Part shown: piece by piece, positions 35,202 through 43,330 of the stretch | How positions within the stretch are numbered: the stretch's first letter is position 1 | How the letters are laid out: each line of letters opens with the position of its first letter | From: a bacterium YEK0313 | Lineage (GTDB): Bacteria; Pseudomonadota; Alphaproteobacteria; Rhizobiales; Phreatobacteraceae | Assembly (NCBI GenBank): GCA_000751295.2 | Contig: CCMO02000002.1 | Span: 124,001 to 188,000, forward strand | Length of the DNA: 64,000 nucleotides | Direction: 5' to 3' | The notes under the pieces: model-generated | Databases searched by the model: none | The model's input: the letters and a program-made list of their open reading frames with translations, nothing else | What the model was told of the DNA's origin: nothing | Translations under genes and position numbers: made by a program

Positions 35202-36194
35202 GTGAGCATGATCAGGCTGGCGCTCGCCGCTGCCGTCGCAACCGTTCTGGCCACCGGCCTCGCTCCTGGCGAAAGCCGGGCGCAGGCCTATCCGAACCGC
35301 CCGATCACCATGGTCGTGCCATTCGCGCCGGGTGGGCCGACCGACATCGTCGCGCGCATCGTCGCCGAGCGCATGTCGCAGACGCTCGGCCAGCAGGTGG
35401 TGATCGAGAACGTCGCGGGCGCGGCCGGCACGACGGGCGCGGCGCGCGTCGCCCGGGCGGCGCCCGACGGCTACACCCTGCTGATGGGCCCGATGAGCAC
35501 GATGAGCTTCAGCCCGGCGCTCTATCCCCGCCTCAGCTTCGATCCGCTCACCGATTTCGAGCCTGTCGGCATCGTCGCATCCGCGCCGATCATGCTGGTG
35601 GCCTCGAACCGCAGCCCCGGGGCGACCCTGACGGATTTCTCCAGCCACCTGAAGGCCAATGCCCAGGGCGTCAACAACGGCAATGCCGGCGTCGGCTCGA
35701 CCTCGCACCTGGCCTGCGTGCTCTACAACAACCGTGTCGGGGTCAACCCGACCCTCGTGCCCTACCGCGGCACCGGCCCGGCGCTGCAGGATCTGGTCGC
35801 CGGCCAGATCGGCTACATGTGCGATCAGGTCACCAGCCTGATGGCGCAGGTCCAGGCCGGCGCGGTGAAGCCGCTCGCCGTGCTCGCGCCGACCCGCTCG
35901 CCCGTCCTGCCCAACGTCCCGACCGCGGCCGAGGCCGGCCTGCCCGGCGTCGAGATGGTGGTCTGGAACTCGATCTTCGCGCCCAAGGGAACGCCGGCGG
36001 AGATCGTGTCGGCCCTCAATGCGGCGATCCAAAAAGCGATCGACGATCCTGCGGCGCTGCGCAGCTTCCTGCAGCTCGGCGCCGAACCGCCTCCTCCCGC
36101 CCAGCGTACGCCTCAGGCGCTACGCGCCACCCACGCCGCGGATGTGGCCAAATGGGGCCAGATCATCCGCGACGCGAATATCAAGGTGGAATAA
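35202..36194 (+). CDS. TTT-family (TctC/Bug-like) periplasmic binding protein
   Basis: A 330-residue tripartite tricarboxylate/Bug-type solute-binding protein. The signal peptide ('MIRLALAAAVATVLATGLAP', cleavage near 'SRAQ') precedes the family start 'YPNRPITMVVPFAPGGPTDI'. 'NGNAGVGSTSHLA' and 'VPYRGTGPALQDLVAGQI' are ligand-site motifs. I chose GTG 35202, which is 6 nt after a GGAGG sequence; ATG 35208 is the alternative. No membrane subunits (TctA/TctB) are encoded nearby, as is common for orphan Bug proteins. A TetR gene follows 221 nt downstream, and an operator-like site lies upstream. Confidence 0.92.
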   Translation: MSMIRLALAAAVATVLATGLAPGESRAQAYPNRPITMVVPFAPGGPTDIVARIVAERMSQTLGQQVVIENVAGAAGTTGAARVARAAPDGYTLLMGPMSTMSFSPALYPRLSFDPLTDFEPVGIVASAPIMLVASNRSPGATLTDFSSHLKANAQGVNNGNAGVGSTSHLACVLYNNRVGVNPTLVPYRGTGPALQDLVAGQIGYMCDQVTSLMAQVQAGAVKPLAVLAPTRSPVLPNVPTAAEAGLPGVEMVVWNSIFAPKGTPAEIVSALNAAIQKAIDDPAALRSFLQLGAEPPPPAQRTPQALRATHAADVAKWGQIIRDANIKVE

Positions 36195-36240
36195 CGGCGG
36201 GAGACCGGCCGCGGTGCGGGCTGGGGGGCTTGCATCGCGG

Positions 36241-36275
36241 CCGGAGCTTAGCTCCGGTTCCCGGCCTTCGGCCGG
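36241..36275 (+). terminator. Tandem hairpins after the TTT binding-protein gene
   Basis: Two perfect stems lie 47 nt downstream of the stop: CCGGAGC-TTA-GCTCCGG (36241-36257) and CCGGCC-TTC-GGCCGG (36261-36275). There is no long T tract. They probably terminate or attenuate transcription before the TetR gene. Confidence 0.4.
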
Positions 36276-36415
36276 ACCTTGCCCGGCACGAGCCGTTCAC
36301 AGGCAAGGCATGACGCCGGCGGCGCCCCATGGCAGTCTGCCTTCATGGTCGAATCGCAGTGGACGACCCGTCCCTGTCGCGTCGCGCCGACAAGACCAAG
36401 AAGGGCGAAACACCC

Positions 36416-37096
36416 ATGCACGAGGATGAGCTGAAGCCCGATGCCCCGGCGCGGGCCGAGGCCGAAACGACCAGGCCCGTGCGCAAGCGCGACAGCGCCG
36501 GCACCCGGGCCCGCATCCTCAACGTCGCCACCCGGGAATTCGCCAACAAGGGTTTCGAGGGCGCCAAGACGGACGATATCGCGGATCGCGCGCGCATCAA
36601 CAAGCGCATGATCTATCATTATTTTTCGTCCAAGGAGCAGCTCTATCTGGCGGTTCTGGAAGCGGTCTACCACCAGGCCCGATCTGCCGAATACAAGCTC
36701 GACCTCGAACGGCTCGAGCCGCTCGAGGCGCTCGCCCGCTTCGTCGAATTCACCTTCGACAGCTTCGTCCGCGACCGCACCTTCATCAACCTTCTGGCGA
36801 CCGAGAACCGCCAGCGCGCCAAGGTGCTGAAGAAGTCGAGCCGCGTGAACACGATGAACTCGCCGATCATCGCTGCAATCGACGCGGTCCTGAAGGCCGG
36901 TGTCGCCAAGGGCACGATCCGTCCCGGCCTCGACGCGCTGCAGCTGTGGATCACCATTACCGGCGTCTGCTACTTCTTCTTCTCCAACATCTATACGCTC
37001 TCGGTGATCTTCGACACCGACTTCGAAAAACCCGACGTCATCGCCGCCCGCCGCGCGCATGTCGTCGAGTTCGTGATGCAGGGCGTGAAGGCGTGA
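36416..37096 (+). CDS. TetR/AcrR-family transcriptional regulator
   Basis: A 226-residue TetR regulator. The HTH region is 'GTRARILNVATREFANKGFE', then 'GAKTDDIADRARINKRMIYHYFSSKEQLY' at about residues 25-70. The C-terminal ligand domain is mostly helical ('LEALARFVEFTFDSFVRDRTF'). The HTH wording resembles the RutR/NicS-like branch. ATG 36416 is preceded by AAGAAGGGCG. An upstream in-frame ATG at 36329 would add about 29 unrelated residues. I suspect it controls the 35061 and 47679 palindromic sites; no such site lies directly before its own start. Confidence 0.9.
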   Translation: MHEDELKPDAPARAEAETTRPVRKRDSAGTRARILNVATREFANKGFEGAKTDDIADRARINKRMIYHYFSSKEQLYLAVLEAVYHQARSAEYKLDLERLEPLEALARFVEFTFDSFVRDRTFINLLATENRQRAKVLKKSSRVNTMNSPIIAAIDAVLKAGVAKGTIRPGLDALQLWITITGVCYFFFSNIYTLSVIFDTDFEKPDVIAARRAHVVEFVMQGVKA

Positions 37097-37222
37097 TCGG
37101 CGACGCGTGACCCGCAGGCCACAAGGCGTCGCAAAGTCACGTGGCGGGATGTTCCAAACCTGCAAAGCAGCGTCATCTGATGTAAGCAGAAGAGCTGAGA
37201 TCTGATGAGGGCCGGGGGGCTC

Positions 37223-38542
37223 ATGCGCAATTCAGGAATGGTCGCCGCGGCGGTGGCGGCGATGTTCGCGTGCCTGTCTCCGGCACGGACAGAACCTATC
37301 GGTTGGACCGGCCCCTGACTCGGAATTGCCGCTGGCATGCGCTCCGACCTCGGCGCGGCACGTACTGTGACCTATCCCGTCGATCAGCCGTCTTGGAGTT
37401 TCGCGAACGGCGCCACGTTCGGCATCAATGCCGGCTATGATCTGCAGTTCGGACGGTTCGTCGCCGGCCCATTGCTCGGCATGGATTTCAGCGGTTCCAG
37501 ACAATCCGGCAACACACCCTATTTCGGCGCGCGCCTCGGCATCCTTGCGACCGATCGGCTACTGATTTTTGCAATGGCCGGCGCGCAGAGTACGCAGCAT
37601 GCCGTCGACGCGTCCGCGATGCTGAGCGTCGGCCTCAATAACGCGTGGCCAAGCTTTGCGATCTTGCAGCATGTCATGGCCGCAAAGGCAGGCCGGCGGT
37701 GGGGAGCATTCGTCGGCGCGGGGGCCGAGTTTCGCGTGACCTCGAACTGGGCGCTGACAGCCGACTACAGCTATCTGGAAACAAACGGCCGCTACGAGAC
37801 GACCGTGAACAATATCTACTTTCCGAACTATCCCGTCGGACTCAGGACCAACGTCAGCTCGCACACCTTTAGGATCGGTCTTAAATATCGGTTGGGAGGG
37901 GAGCTCGCGCCCACTGCCATGTCTGATCACACACCGTCCGGCACGTTCGGCTGGACCGGCGCCTGGATTGGGCTTGCGGCAGGCCTCAGGACCGATACGG
38001 GCTTCACACTGCCGGCTGAAACCGGCCCAGCTGATTGGCCTTATCGCTATCGCAGCAGAGCGGTAACCGGCACGCTTGGTGGCAATGCCGGCTATGACCT
38101 CCAGATCGGCCGCCTTGTTACGGGCGCGATGGCACGCATCGACTTCGCCGGCGCTGGCCTCGCCGGCAACATGCCCTATTTCGGCCTTCGCGCAGGTGTC
38201 CTTGCGGATGATCGTGTGCTGGTCTACCTGGCGGCGGGCGTTCAGAGCATGCAGGCCACCCCGCGAGACGGATCGTGGTGGTGGAGCGGACCGTTGTGGT
38301 CTGCGGAACTCCGCGAACGCACCGCCAAGGTAGGCCGCCAATGGGGCGCCTTCTTCGGCGGCGGCCTCGAATACCGGATGACGGCCAACTGGTCGGTCAG
38401 CGCAGACTATAGTTACGCCCGGACGAACAGCCGGTTCAGGGACGAGCCCACCTTTTTCCCGCCATCGCCGCGCTGGCGAGCAGATAGGCCTGCTGAACTT
38501 TCCACACACACTTTCCGCCTCGGCCTAAAATATCGGCTGTAA
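37223..38542 (+). pseudogene. Omp25-like double-barrel outer membrane protein gene, interrupted by in-frame TGA
   Basis: The frame starts at ATG 37223 with a signal peptide ('MRNSGMVAAAVAAMFACLSP') and reads 'GWTGP', then TGA (37316-37318, codon 32), then 'LGIAAGMRSDLG', and stays open to 38542. The paralogue at 38699 has Trp at the same place ('WTGPWLG'). The gene without the stop would encode 439 residues, exactly the length of the paralogue, in two Omp25/31-like barrel units, each ending 'HTFR(I/L)GLKYRL'. Reinitiation at ATG 37337 would give a protein without a signal peptide. All else looks intact, so the stop is recent, a sequencing error, or read through. Confidence 0.8.
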
Positions 38543-38698
38543 CATCGCCGCGGGCCTCGCTACGCGGTCGATGGCCGGGATGTGTTCCTTTTGCCACGAC
38601 ATCCGACAGAACGGGTCACAATCGCCATTCCCACGTGCGTCAACTGCCAGTTCGACGTAAGCAAGAAGCGTGAATTGAGATCACGGGCCGGGGGGCTC

Positions 38699-40018
38699 AT
38701 GCGCAGTTTCAAGATGGTGTCTGCCACGGCGCTGGCGGTATTGCTTGCCTGTCCGCAGGCAGTGCAAGGCCAATCCGCGGACTGGACCGGCCCGTGGCTG
38801 GGCGTCACCGCGGGGATACGCTCCGATCTCGGAGCAGCGCGCACCATCGAACATCCTTTGAACCAGACGTCCTGGAGCGCCGCGAGCAGCGCAACTTTCG
38901 GGGCCAATGTCGGCTACGATTTCCAGTTCGGGCGGTTTGTCGCCGGCCCTGTCGCCGGCTTCGAGTTCGGCAGCGCCCGGTTGAGCGGCAATCGTGCCTA
39001 TTTCGGAGCGCGAGCCGGTTTCCTGGCCACCGAGCATCTCCTGCTGTTTGCGACCGCGGGAATCCAGAATGCGCAGAATACGCCGGAAGCAACCGCGCTC
39101 TATCTGGTCTTCGGCAACGGTTACCCCTCTGCCCGTACCCACCGCGACATTACTGCTCGGACGGGCGCGCAATGGGCGCCCTATATAGGCCTCGGTGCAG
39201 AATATAGGGTGGGCGGGAACTGGGCGGTCACGACCGACTACAGTTATGCGCTCAGCCGCGGCGAATATAATGGCACGGTGGACCTGTTCAGCAGCGGGCC
39301 CGGCTTCCCGATCGGGTTGAGGACGAGCGTCGCGAGCCATAGCTTCAGGATCGGGCTCAAATACCGTCCGTTCGGAATCGAAACAGCAACCACCACGCGC
39401 GATGATGCCGCAAGCGGCCCTCTCAATTGGACTGGGCCTTGGCTCGGCGGCACGGTTGGCCTGCGCACGGAGGCCGGGCTTGCGACCGAGCCTGGCGGCT
39501 CGCCACTCGCCTGGGAGACGCGTTACCGCAGCACCGCGACAAGCGCCGCATTCGGCGTGAATGCCGGCTACGACGTCCGCTTCGGCCGGTTCGTCATGGG
39601 CGTCCTGGCCGGAATGGAGGTTGCGAGCGCCGGCCTTGCGGGCAGTTCACCCTATTTCGGCGCGCGGGCCGGTGTCCTCGTGGACGAGCGCCTCTTGGTC
39701 TATGCGACGGGCGGCATCCAGGGCATGCAGAACGCGCCGCTGGCAGCCGGTTGGCAGGCCCAGATACCGTTCTGGACGATGGAGATCCATGAATTCAGCG
39801 CCAAAGCCGGCCGTCGCTGGGGGGCTTTTGTCGGCGGTGGCGCCGAATACCGGCTGACTTCCAACTGGTCGGTCAGCGCCGACTACAGCTATGCCAAGAC
39901 AACTGGCCGCTTCGAAGCCGACGTCCTCTTCGGCGCCCTCCTGCTGCCCTGGCATGTCAACAGGACGACGGAAATCTCGACTCACACTTTCCGCCTCGGC
40001 CTGAAATACCGCCTCTAA
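38699..40018 (+). CDS. Omp25/31-like outer membrane protein with two tandem beta-barrel domains
   Basis: A 439-residue porin-family protein with a Sec signal peptide ('MRSFKMVSATALAVLLACPQ', cleavage near 'VQGQ'). It carries two homologous barrel units. Unit 1 runs from about residue 29 ('WTGPWLGVTAGIRSDLG') to 222 ('HSFRIGLKYRP'). Unit 2 runs from about 243 ('WTGPWLGGTVGLRTEAG') to the C-terminal 'FRLGLKYRL'. Single Omp25-like proteins have about 200 residues, so this is a fused pair. Shared patterns are 'YFGARAGFLA', 'GLGAEYRVGGNWAVTTDYSY' and 'NAGYD.RFGRFV'. It is the tandem duplicate of the 37223 gene, with a similar GGGGGCTC leader. Location is the outer membrane; function is unknown. 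Confidence 0.85.
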   Translation: MRSFKMVSATALAVLLACPQAVQGQSADWTGPWLGVTAGIRSDLGAARTIEHPLNQTSWSAASSATFGANVGYDFQFGRFVAGPVAGFEFGSARLSGNRAYFGARAGFLATEHLLLFATAGIQNAQNTPEATALYLVFGNGYPSARTHRDITARTGAQWAPYIGLGAEYRVGGNWAVTTDYSYALSRGEYNGTVDLFSSGPGFPIGLRTSVASHSFRIGLKYRPFGIETATTTRDDAASGPLNWTGPWLGGTVGLRTEAGLATEPGGSPLAWETRYRSTATSAAFGVNAGYDVRFGRFVMGVLAGMEVASAGLAGSSPYFGARAGVLVDERLLVYATGGIQGMQNAPLAAGWQAQIPFWTMEIHEFSAKAGRRWGAFVGGGAEYRLTSNWSVSADYSYAKTTGRFEADVLFGALLLPWHVNRTTEISTHTFRLGLKYRL

Positions 40019-40038
40019 ACCGACGGATCCCTAACGAA

Positions 40039-40056
40039 CAGAGCCCATCGGCTCTG
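40039..40056. terminator. Bidirectional hairpin between convergent genes
   Basis: CAGAGCC-CATC-GGCTCTG is a perfect 7-bp stem with a 4-nt loop, placed between the stop of the double-barrel gene (40018) and the stop of the minus-strand operon (40080). No T tract is present on either strand. Confidence 0.55.
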
Positions 40057-40079
40057 CTCACCGTCGACGCACCACCGCT

Positions 40080-40946
40080 TCAGACCACGGTCTTATGCCG
40101 CGCGATGATGGTTTCGAGCACCTCGTCCATCGGGCGCTGCCACCAGTCGAGCTCGGAAAAGATCTCGACCTCCGAAAAGCCGTCGAAGCCCTCGGCCTCC
40201 ACGGCGGCGCGGATCGACCGGATGTCGATGACGCCGTCGCCCATCATGCCGCGGTCGGTGAGGAGATCGCGCGTCGGCACCAGCCAGTCGCAGACATGGA
40301 AGGCGAGCAGGCGCTCGCGTCCCGCCCGCCGGATGGCCGGATAGAGGTTGGGGTCCCACCAGATGTGATAGACGTCGGCCGCAACCCCGAGCATGCCGCT
40401 CCGGCCGGGATCGAGCGCATCGCAGATGTCGAGCGCCTGGGCGAGCGTGTTCACACAGGCGCGGTCCGCCGCATACATCGGATGCAGGGGCTCGATGGCG
40501 AGCGGCATGCCGACGTCCCTGGCATGGTCGAGCAACTCACCGATACCGTCCTCGACCTGCCGGCGGGCAGCGCCGATATCCTTCGAGGCCGCCGAGCCGG
40601 GACGCGAGAACTGCGGCAGTCCGCCGACCACCAGGACGAGGCACGGCGCGCCGAAGGCCTTGGCCTCGTCGACCGCCCGGCGATTGTCGTCGCGCGCGAC
40701 CTCGGCATGCGCCGCATCGGCCGGGAACATGCCGCCCCGGCAGTAGCCGGAAAAGGCGAGACCGGCATCGCGGGCGGCCCGGACCGCCCGGTCGAGCCCG
40801 ACCGCGGCGACCTGGTCGCGCCAGGGCGCGATCGCGGTTATGCCGTGCCGCGCCGCCGCCTCGATGATGGCGACGAGATCGCCCTGCTTGCGCACCGTCG
40901 CCGTGTTCAGCGACAGCGCGCGATGGTCCCTGCTGAAATCGCGCAT
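40080..40946 (-). CDS. Sugar phosphate isomerase/epimerase-like TIM-barrel protein
   Basis: A 288-residue AP-endonuclease-2-family TIM barrel, the fold of xylose-isomerase-like epimerases. Motifs are 'IAPWRDQVAAVGLD', the metal-ligand region 'PLAIEPLHPMYAADRA', 'LGVAADVYHIWWDPNLY' (Asp and His ligands) and 'FSEVEIFSELDWW'. It is the last gene of the seven-gene operon, 7 nt after the DUF993 gene. It probably isomerises a keto-sugar or polyol intermediate formed by the Gfo/Idh/MocA dehydrogenase. Confidence 0.88.
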   Translation of the reverse strand: MRDFSRDHRALSLNTATVRKQGDLVAIIEAAARHGITAIAPWRDQVAAVGLDRAVRAARDAGLAFSGYCRGGMFPADAAHAEVARDDNRRAVDEAKAFGAPCLVLVVGGLPQFSRPGSAASKDIGAARRQVEDGIGELLDHARDVGMPLAIEPLHPMYAADRACVNTLAQALDICDALDPGRSGMLGVAADVYHIWWDPNLYPAIRRAGRERLLAFHVCDWLVPTRDLLTDRGMMGDGVIDIRSIRAAVEAEGFDGFSEVEIFSELDWWQRPMDEVLETIIARHKTVV

Positions 40947-40953
40947 CGGGACC

Positions 40954-42141
40954 TCAGGCGCCGATGCCGCGAGTGGCCATGACGCTGGCCATGCGCGCCG
41001 CCGCCCGCTCCGGATCGGTCAGGATGCCGGCCTTGTCGGCGAGACGGAACAGCTCGGCGAGATGCAGCGTCGAACGCGTGCTCTCCTGGCCGCCGACCAT
41101 GGTGAAATGGTCCTGGTGGCCGTTGAGATAGGCGACGAACACGACGCCCGTCTTGTAGAAGCGGGTCGGCGCCTTGAAGATGTGGCGCGACAACGGCACG
41201 GTCGGCGCGAAGATCGCGTGGAAGGTCTTCAGGTCGTCCTCTGCGAGCGCGGCGAGCGCGCCGGCCGCGGCCGGCGCGATGGCGTCAAAAATGCCCAGCA
41301 GCGCATGGGAATAGCCCTGCTCGTCACCGGCGATCAGTTCGGCATAGTTGAAGTCGTCGCCCGTATACATGAGCACCCGGCTGTCGAGCCGGCGGCGCAT
41401 GGCGACTTCTTTGTCCTTGTCGAGCAGGGACACCTTGACGCCGTCCACCTTGGCGGCGTTGGCGTTGATCACGCCGACCGCCGTGTCCATGGCGGCATCG
41501 AGGTCGCCGGTGCCCCAATAGCCGGCGAGAGCGGGGTCGAACATGTCGCCGAGCCAGTGGATGATGACCGGCTCCCTGGCCTGGCCGAGGATCCGGTCAT
41601 AGACCCGGGCATAGTCGTCGGGTCCCCTGGCGAGGCGGGCGAGCGCGCGCGAGGCCATCATGATGATGCGACCGCCCACCGCCTCGATCGCCTCGAACTG
41701 CGTTTCGTAGGCCTTGATGACGTCGTCGAGCGAGCCGGCCGCCGCCGGATCGAGATGGTCGGTGCCGGCGCCAGAAAACACCACGGCGCCCGGCGTCGCC
41801 TTCGCCGCCTTCACCGAGCGCTTGATCAGCTCGAGCGCCATCGGCCAGTCGAGGCCCATGCCGCGCTGCGCCGTGTCCATCGCTTCGGCGACCCCGAGGC
41901 CGAGCCCCCAGAGATAGTCGCGATAGGCCATGGTCCGGTCCCAGTCGACCGCAACCCCGAGCCAGGGATCGACCTCGGCCAGGGGGTCGGCGACCATGTG
42001 GGCGGCGGCGAGCGCGATCCGGTTGAGCGGCTTGGCGCTGCGGCTCGGAAACTCGGCCGGAGCCGAGAGCCTGTAGCTTTCGATCCGGCGATCGGCGGTC
42101 GGCAGCAGAACGGATGCGGCCGTGCGGGGCTTGTCCAGCAT
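40954..42141 (-). CDS. DUF993 (dihydrodipicolinate synthase-like) protein
   Basis: A 395-residue protein matching the DUF993 type: 'NRIALAAAHMVADP', 'VDWDRTMAYRDYLWGLGLGVAEAMDTAQRG' and 'HDGMK'-like strand 'DGVKVSLLDKDKEVAMRRRL'. The family is related to the DapA aldolase fold and occurs next to Gfo/Idh/MocA dehydrogenases and TIM-barrel isomerases in sugar or cyclitol loci. ATG 42141 ('MLDKPRTAASVLLP') is the start used. The next upstream gene ends 37 nt away. The reaction is unknown; a lyase or aldolase role is inferred. Confidence 0.85.
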   Translation of the reverse strand: MLDKPRTAASVLLPTADRRIESYRLSAPAEFPSRSAKPLNRIALAAAHMVADPLAEVDPWLGVAVDWDRTMAYRDYLWGLGLGVAEAMDTAQRGMGLDWPMALELIKRSVKAAKATPGAVVFSGAGTDHLDPAAAGSLDDVIKAYETQFEAIEAVGGRIIMMASRALARLARGPDDYARVYDRILGQAREPVIIHWLGDMFDPALAGYWGTGDLDAAMDTAVGVINANAAKVDGVKVSLLDKDKEVAMRRRLDSRVLMYTGDDFNYAELIAGDEQGYSHALLGIFDAIAPAAAGALAALAEDDLKTFHAIFAPTVPLSRHIFKAPTRFYKTGVVFVAYLNGHQDHFTMVGGQESTRSTLHLAELFRLADKAGILTDPERAAARMASVMATRGIGA

Positions 42142-42178
42142 GGTCTCGGCTCCCTGGTTCGGGGTCAGATGATCCGGT

Positions 42179-43330
42179 TCAGATCGAAAGCTTGGGAACG
42201 TCGACCCAGCGGCGCTCCTTCCAGCTCTCGAGGGCACATTCGACGAGCTGCACGCCCTTGGCGCCCTCGACCAGCGTGTAGCTGTAGGGGGCATCCTCGA
42301 CGACGTGGCGGATGAACATCTCCCACTGCGCCTTGAAGCCGTTGTCGAAGACGGTGTTGTCCGGCATTTTCTGCCAGGTCGAGCGGAAGTCGATCGTCTG
42401 CTTCTGGTCGGGGTTCCAGACCGGCCGGGGCGTGGCGGCGCGGGGCTGGATCATGCAGTCGTGCAGGCCGGCCACCGCCGAGCCGAGCGTGCCGTCGACC
42501 TGGAAAGTCACGAGGTCGTCGCGATAGACCCGCGTCACCCACGACATGTTCATGTGGGCGATGACCCCGCCTTCCAGCTGGAAGGTGGCATAGGCGGCAT
42601 CGTCCGCGGTGGCCTTGTAGCGCTGGCCCGCCTCGTCGACGCGCTCGGGGATATGGGTCGCGCCGAGGCAGGAGACCGCCTGCACCTGGCCGAACAGGTT
42701 GTCGAGCACGTAGCGCCAGTGGCAGACCATGTCGAGGATCATGCCGCCGCCATCCTCGTCGCGGTAGTTCCAGGACGGCCGCTGCGCCGGCTGCCAGTCA
42801 CCCTCGAAGACCCAGTAGCCGAACTCGCCGCGCACCGAGATCATCCGGCCGAAAAAGCCGGAATCGCGCAGCATCTTCAGCTTCTGCAGGCCCGGCAGGA
42901 ACAGTTTGTCCTGCACCGTGCCGTTCTTCACGCCCTTGTCGCGGGCAAGCCGGCAGATCCGCAACGCCTCGGCGAGATTGGTCGAGATCGGCTTTTCGCA
43001 ATAGATGTGCTTGCCGGCGTTGATCGCCTTCTCGAGCAGCGTCGGGCGCATCTGGGTGGTGGCGGCGTCGAAGAAGATCTGGTTCTTCGGATCGGCGATC
43101 GCGGCGTCCAGATCGGTGCCCCAGCGTTCCACCCCGTTGGCCTTGGCGAGCGCCGCCACCTTGTCGGCATTGCGGCCGATCAGGATCGGGTCGAGCTGCA
43201 CCTTCGTGCCGTCGGAAAGGGGCACGCCGCCCTGGGCGCGGATGGCCGCGACCGAACGCACCAGATGCTGATTGGTGCCCATCCGGCCGGTGACCCCGTT
43301 CATCACGAGGCCGAGCGTCTTCGTCGTCAT
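42179..43330 (-). CDS. Gfo/Idh/MocA-family oxidoreductase
   Basis: A 383-residue NAD(P)-dependent dehydrogenase. It has an N-terminal Rossmann segment ('LGLVMNGVTGRMGTNQHL'), 'CEKPISTNLAEAL' and the C-terminal motif 'DMVCHWRYVLDNLFG', with the His typical of this family. Its start overlaps the enolase-superfamily stop by 4 nt (ATGA), indicating coupled translation. It probably oxidises a sugar, sugar acid or cyclitol that is then processed by the DUF993 and isomerase proteins. Confidence 0.9.
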   Translation of the reverse strand: MTTKTLGLVMNGVTGRMGTNQHLVRSVAAIRAQGGVPLSDGTKVQLDPILIGRNADKVAALAKANGVERWGTDLDAAIADPKNQIFFDAATTQMRPTLLEKAINAGKHIYCEKPISTNLAEALRICRLARDKGVKNGTVQDKLFLPGLQKLKMLRDSGFFGRMISVRGEFGYWVFEGDWQPAQRPSWNYRDEDGGGMILDMVCHWRYVLDNLFGQVQAVSCLGATHIPERVDEAGQRYKATADDAAYATFQLEGGVIAHMNMSWVTRVYRDDLVTFQVDGTLGSAVAGLHDCMIQPRAATPRPVWNPDQKQTIDFRSTWQKMPDNTVFDNGFKAQWEMFIRHVVEDAPYSYTLVEGAKGVQLVECALESWKERRWVDVPKLSI

